Assembly: GCA_026874595.1 (NCBI GenBank)
Contig: CM049322.1
Location: 29,203,340-29,267,339, forward strand
Origin: Sipunculus nudus
Taxonomy: Eukaryota > Annelida > Sipuncula > Golfingiida > Sipunculidae
Direction of reading: 5' to 3'
Length of the DNA stretch: 64,000 bases
Shown: positions 59,876 to 64,000 of the stretch, in pieces
Layout of the letters: every line of letters begins with the position of its first letter
How positions within the stretch are numbered: the first letter of the stretch is position 1
Position numbers and translations under genes: made by a program
Notes under the pieces: generated by a model
Databases searched by the model: none
Told to the model about the DNA's origin: nothing
What the model saw: the letters and a program-made list of their open reading frames with translations, nothing else

Positions 59876-62800
59876 TCCACACCACCCAAATCTGAGTGCA
59901 AGTCTGAGTCCAGGCTCCACGAGTCTGAGTGCAAGTCCGAGTCCAGGCTCCACGAGTCCTAGTGCAAGTCCGAGTCCAAGCTCCACGAGTCCGAGTGCAA
60001 GTCCGAGTCCAGGCTCCACGAGTCCTAGTGCAAGTCCGAGTCCAAGCTCCACGAGTCCGAGTGCAAGTCCGAGTCCAGGCTCCACGAGTCCTAATGCAAG
60101 TCCGAGTCCAAGCTCCACGAGTCCGAGTGCAAGTCCGAGTCCAGGCTCCACGAGTCTGAGTGCAAGTCCGAGTCCAAGCTCCACGAGTCCGAGTGCAAGT
60201 CCGAGTCCAGGCTCCACGAGTCTGAGTGCAAGTCCGAGTCCAAGCTCCACGAGTCCTAGTGCAAGTCCGAGTCCAAGCTCCACGAGTCCGAGTGCAAGTC
60301 CGAGTCCAGGCTACACGAGTCCGAGTGCAAGTCCGAGTCCAGGCTCCACGAGTCCTAATGCAAGTCCGAGTCCAAGCTCCACGAGTCCGAGTGCAAGTCC
60401 GAGTCCAGGCTCCACGAGTCTGAGTGCAAGTCCGAGTCCAAGCTCCACGAGTCCTAGTGCAAGTCCGAGTCCAAGCTCCACGAGTCCGAGTGCAAGTCCG
60501 AGTCCAGGCTCCACGAGTCCTAGTGCAAGTCCGAGTCCAAGCTCCACGAGTCCGAGTGCAAGTCCGAGTCCAGGCTCCACGAGTCCTAGTGCAAGTCCGA
60601 GTCCAAGCTCCACGAGTCCGAGTGCAAGTCCGAGTCCAGGCTCCACGAGTCCTAATGCAAGTCCGAGTCCAAGCTCCACGAGTCCGAGTGCAAGTCCGAG
60701 TCCAGGCTCCACGAGTCCTAATGCAAGTCCGAGTCCAGGCTCCACGAGTCCTAGTGCAAGTCCGTGTCCAAGCTCCACGAGTCTGAGTGCAAGTCCAAGT
60801 CCAGCTTCCACGAGCCCTAATGCAAGTCCGAGTCCAAGCTCCACGAGTCCGAGTGCAAGTCCGAGTCCAGGCTCCACGAGTCCTAATGCAAGTCCGAGTC
60901 CAAGCTCCACGAGTCCTAATGCAAGTCCAAGTCCAGCTTCCACGAGTCCTAATGCAAGTCCGAGTCCAAGCTCCACGAGTCCGAGTGCAAGTCCGAGTCC
61001 AGGCTCCACGAGTCTGAGTGCAAGTCCGAGTCCAAGCTCCACGAGTCCTAGTGCAAGTCCGAGTCCAAGCTCCACGAGTCCGAGTGCAAGTCCGAGTCCA
61101 GGCTCCACGAGTCTGAGTGCAAGTCCGAGTCCAAGCTCCACGAGTCCTAGTGCAAGTCCGAGTCCAAGCTCCACGAGTCCGAGTGCAAGTCCGAGTCCAG
61201 GCTCCACGAGCCCTAATGCAAGTCCGAGTCCAAGCTGCACGAGTCCGAGTGCAAGTCCGAGTCCAGGCTCCACGAGTCTGAGTGCAAGTCCGAGTCAAAG
61301 CTCCACGAGTCCTAGTGCAAGTCCGAGTCCAAGCTCCACGAGTCCGAGCGCAAGTCCGAGTCCAGGCTCCACGAGTCCTAGTGCAAGTCCGAGTTCAAGC
61401 TCCACGAGTCCGAGTGCAAGTCCGAGTCCAGGCTCCACGAGTCCTAGTGCAAGTCCGAGTCCAAGCTCCACGAGTCCGAGTGCAAGTCCGAGTCCAGGCT
61501 CCACGAGTCCTAATGCAAGTCCGAGTCCAAGCTCCACGAGTCCGAGTGCAAGTCCGAGTCCAGGCTCCACGAGTCCTAATGCAAGTCCGAGTCCAGGCTC
61601 CACGAGTCCTAGTGCAAGTCCGTGTCCAAGCTCCACGAGTCTGAGTGCAAGTCCAAGTCCAGCTTCCACGAGCCCTAATGCAAGTCCGAGTCCAAGCTCC
61701 ACGAGTCCGAGTGCAAGTCCGAGTCCAGGCTCCACGAGTCCTAGTGCAAGTCCGAGTCCAAGCTCCACGAGTCTGAGTGCAAGTCCAAGTCCAGCTTCCA
61801 CGAGCCCTAATGCAAGTCCGAGTCCAAGCTCCACGAGTCCGAGTGCAAGTCCGAGTCCAGGCTCCACGAGTCCTAATGCAAGTCCGAGTCCAGGCTCCAC
61901 GAGTCCTAGTGCAAGTCCGTGTCCAGCCTCCACGTGTTTGAGTGCAAGTCCAAGTCCAACCTCAACGAGTTTGAGTGCAAGTCCAAGTCCAACCTCCACG
62001 TGTTTGAGTGCAAGTCAAAGTCCAGCCTCCACGTGTTTGAGTGCAAGTCAAAGTCCAGCCTCCACGTATCTGAGTGCAAGTCAAAGTCCAGCCTCCACGT
62101 ATCTGAGTGCAAGTCAAAGTCCAACCTCCGCGTGTCTGAGTGCAAGTCCGTGTCCAGGCTCCACGAGTCCGAGCGCAGTCCGTGTCCAGGCTCCACGAGT
62201 CCGAGTGCAAGTCCGAGTCCAGGCTCCACGAGTCCTAATGCAAGTCCGAGTCCAGGCTCCACGAGTCCTAGTGCAAGTCCGTGTCCAGCCTCCACGTGTT
62301 TGAGTGCAAGTCCAAGTCCAACCTCCACGAGTTTGAGTGCAAGTCCAAGTCCAACCTTCACGTGTCTGAGTGCAAGTCAAAGTCCAGCCTCCACGTATCT
62401 GAGTGCAAGTCAAAGTCCAGCCTCCACGTGTCTGAGTGCAAGTCAAAGTCCAACCTCCACGTATCTGAGTGCAAGTCAAAGTCCAGCCTCCACGTATCTG
62501 AGTGCAAGTCAAAGTCCAGCCTCCACGTATCTGAGTGCAAGTCAAAATCCAACCTCCCCGTGTCAGAGTGCAAGTCCGTGTCCAGGCTCCACGAGTCCGA
62601 GCGAAGTCCGTGTCCAGGCTCCACGAGTCCGAGCGAAGTCCGTGTCCAGGCTCCACGAGTCCGAGTGCAAGTCCGAGTCCAGGCTCCACGAGTCCTAATG
62701 CAAGTCCGAGTCCAGGCTCCACGAGTCCTAGTGCAAGTCCAAGTCCAACCTCCACGTGTCTGAGTGCAAGTCAAAGTCCAGCCTCCACGTGTCTGAGTGC

Positions 62801-62970
62801 AAGTCAAAGTCCAGCCTCCACGTGATTGAGTGCAAGTCAAAGTCCAGCCACCACGAGTCCGAGTGCAAGTCCGTGTCCAGGCTCCACGAGTCCGAGCGAA
62901 GTCCGTGTCCAGGCTCCACGAGTCCGAGTGCAAGTCCGAGTCCAGGCTCCACGAATCTGTGTGCAAGTCC
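59876..62970. repeat. 33-bp tandem repeat array (about 93 units)
   Basis: The unit is AGTCCGAGTGCAAGTCC followed by GAGTCCAGGCTCCACG. Two main forms (CCAGGCTCC and CCAAGCTCC) often alternate, giving a 66-bp dimer. From about 61,920 a diverged type with CCTCCACGTGTTTGAG and GTCAAAGTCC takes over, interspersed with the original. Because 33 is 11 codons, frames stay open for hundreds of residues on both strands: SPSASPSPGST on plus, and TRTCTRTRGAW and LGLALGLVEPG on minus. Indels after 62,165 (AGCGCAGTCC, AGCGAAGTCC) break all of these. I treat it as non-coding. Confidence 0.93.
60330..61700. repeat. 858-bp higher-order repeat within the 33-bp array
   Basis: The rare unit sequence TCCGTGTCCAAGCTCC, CTGAGTGCAAGTCCAAG, CCAGCTTCCACGAGCCC occurs at 60,759 and again 858 bp (26 units) later, with the preceding ten or so units matching in type. 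A partial third copy follows at about 61,760-61,830. Confidence 0.75.
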
Positions 62971-64000
62971 GAGATATTATAGTATGTACCAGAGCTTTCC
63001 TGGTGCTGGACTCGAGATGGCCTGTGCCATATTTCTCGAGTTCTTTCCTCCCAGTCAAAGTCAGAGTTGAAGTTCGAATAACTAAATAAAGTGGACTCGA
63101 ACCCTCCATCCCTGGTGCGTGTCAGTGATTCAGGTGTTGTAGTTACACAACGGATCTTATTTTATACTTACTTAATACTTATATGTAAACCGTCGTAAAT
63201 GCTGTTAACGATTTATTAATAAGTTTAATGAAATGTCATAGCAATTAAACATTTCAATTTGAATCTAACCTTATATCAGACCGGGATCCAGTCAGGGCTC
63301 TGACTTCTTTTACATATAAGGAATAATTTGTGGCCCAAATAAGTAAAATTTAGAACTAAGTTTTGCAACTTAAATGTATCAGATTAACTCTGTTGCCTCA
63401 GCAGGAACACTGACAAAATATCCCCTTAATTTCAAAATTTTTACATTTTTAAATTCTTACTTAATCCATCAAATATTTATCATTTAAACCTAACATATTG
63501 TTCGTCATATACGTTTTGATGAATTGTCACTCTAATTTTAAATTTATTCGAAAATTAGTACAAAACCCGACAACTGGGTGGGCTTACCTTAAACCAAAAC
63601 AGTATCAACAGTTAATCTTCTTTGTTAATATTTGATACTCCTTTCATCCATACATATGGGATTAAATAATAAAATTTCAAACAAATTGTAAACTACAGTT
63701 TTAAACTAGCACGATTCATGGAAGATGAACAAACAAAAAAAGTCAGGGGGATATTGTCATTTAGTTAAACACAAGCCCACTGTAAAAAAGGCTGACTATA
63801 TCAGGTGCTCAGAATATATCAGTGGTGGTTTAATTATTGTTTCTTCATTTTTGAGACACAATTAAAACTGCAGGGGCATAACTTCCATGAAATACCACTT
63901 GACAGAAAAATAGCTAGGTTTAACATTATATCTGCTGTATTTGGTGAATTGTTGAAATAAAACGACATTTGAGGGATTTATCCAGAGTTTGTGCTAAATG
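62971..64000. other. Non-coding DNA at the right end of the window
   Basis: After the array comes a small CTCGAG hairpin (63,010-63,041) and then AT-rich sequence. No exon of gene B was found here, so its DOMON-encoding exons should lie beyond the window. Confidence 0.6.

Noticed and set aside
59829-61298. A 489-codon minus-strand open frame with TRTCTRTRGAW repeats, and the overlapping LGLALGLVEPG frame
   Set aside because: A consequence of the 33-bp unit length; several frames on both strands are open at once.
63090-63115. GGTTCGAGTCC on the minus strand, a perfect pol III B box
   Set aside because: The flanking bases do not form a T-arm and no acceptor stem or A box is present, so neither a tRNA gene nor a SINE can be supported.
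58473-64000. The missing DOMON exons of gene B
   Set aside because: I searched both strands by eye for the DOMON motifs seen in gene A exons 1-3 and found none; they probably lie beyond the window.

Overview
This is eukaryotic DNA, most likely from a mollusc and probably a bivalve. The support is intron-rich genes with canonical GT/AG junctions, AT-rich non-coding DNA with long (AT)n tracts, tandem DBH-like monooxygenase (MOXD1-type) genes, and a dispersed 'GTCC + monomer' repeat at 39.4-39.8 kb of a kind I associate from memory with bivalve genomes. No prokaryotic operon, CRISPR array or phage gene is present. The species assignment is inference.

Layout. (1) About 1-30,310 is the inner part and right-hand edge of a satellite array with a 90-bp monomer, roughly 335 copies. 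It is organised into nested higher-order repeats of about 810, 909, 989, 1,263, 1,558, 2,079 and 3,898 bp. (2) About 30,311-34,840 is AT-rich sequence with a possible solo LTR and microsatellites. (3) 34,841-47,214, minus strand, holds MOXD1-like gene A: 12 recognisable exons from signal peptide to stop, but with two one-base frame lesions and one exon lacking an AG acceptor. (4) 47,215-51,794 is intergenic. (5) 51,795-58,472, minus strand, holds the last nine exons of a second MOXD1-like gene B. Its frame is fully consistent, but most copper ligands have been replaced. Its 5' exons lie beyond the window. (6) 58,473-64,000 holds a tRNA-derived SINE-like element, a 3.1-kb array of 33-bp repeats and AT-rich DNA, probably within an intron of gene B.

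The most unusual feature is that both monooxygenase genes carry minisatellites made from their own splice junctions. In gene A a 36-bp repeat (about 34 copies) re-duplicates the 3' splice site of exon 2. In every copy I read, the next codons are GAC CGT (or CAT) TAA, so a decoy acceptor would give an immediate stop. In gene B a 117-bp repeat (nine full copies plus a degenerate one) consists of the last 54 nt of exon 10 plus adjacent intron. Each copy has an AG just before and a GT just after a 54-nt in-frame block, making a possible tandem set of 18-residue mini-exons.

The two paralogues share exon lengths exactly at five positions (84, 115, 186, 60 and 128 nt) and have decayed in opposite ways: gene A keeps most copper ligands but has a broken frame, while gene B keeps its frame but has lost the catalytic ligands. 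All coordinates and phases were worked out by eye from splice consensus and homology; no transcript evidence was available.
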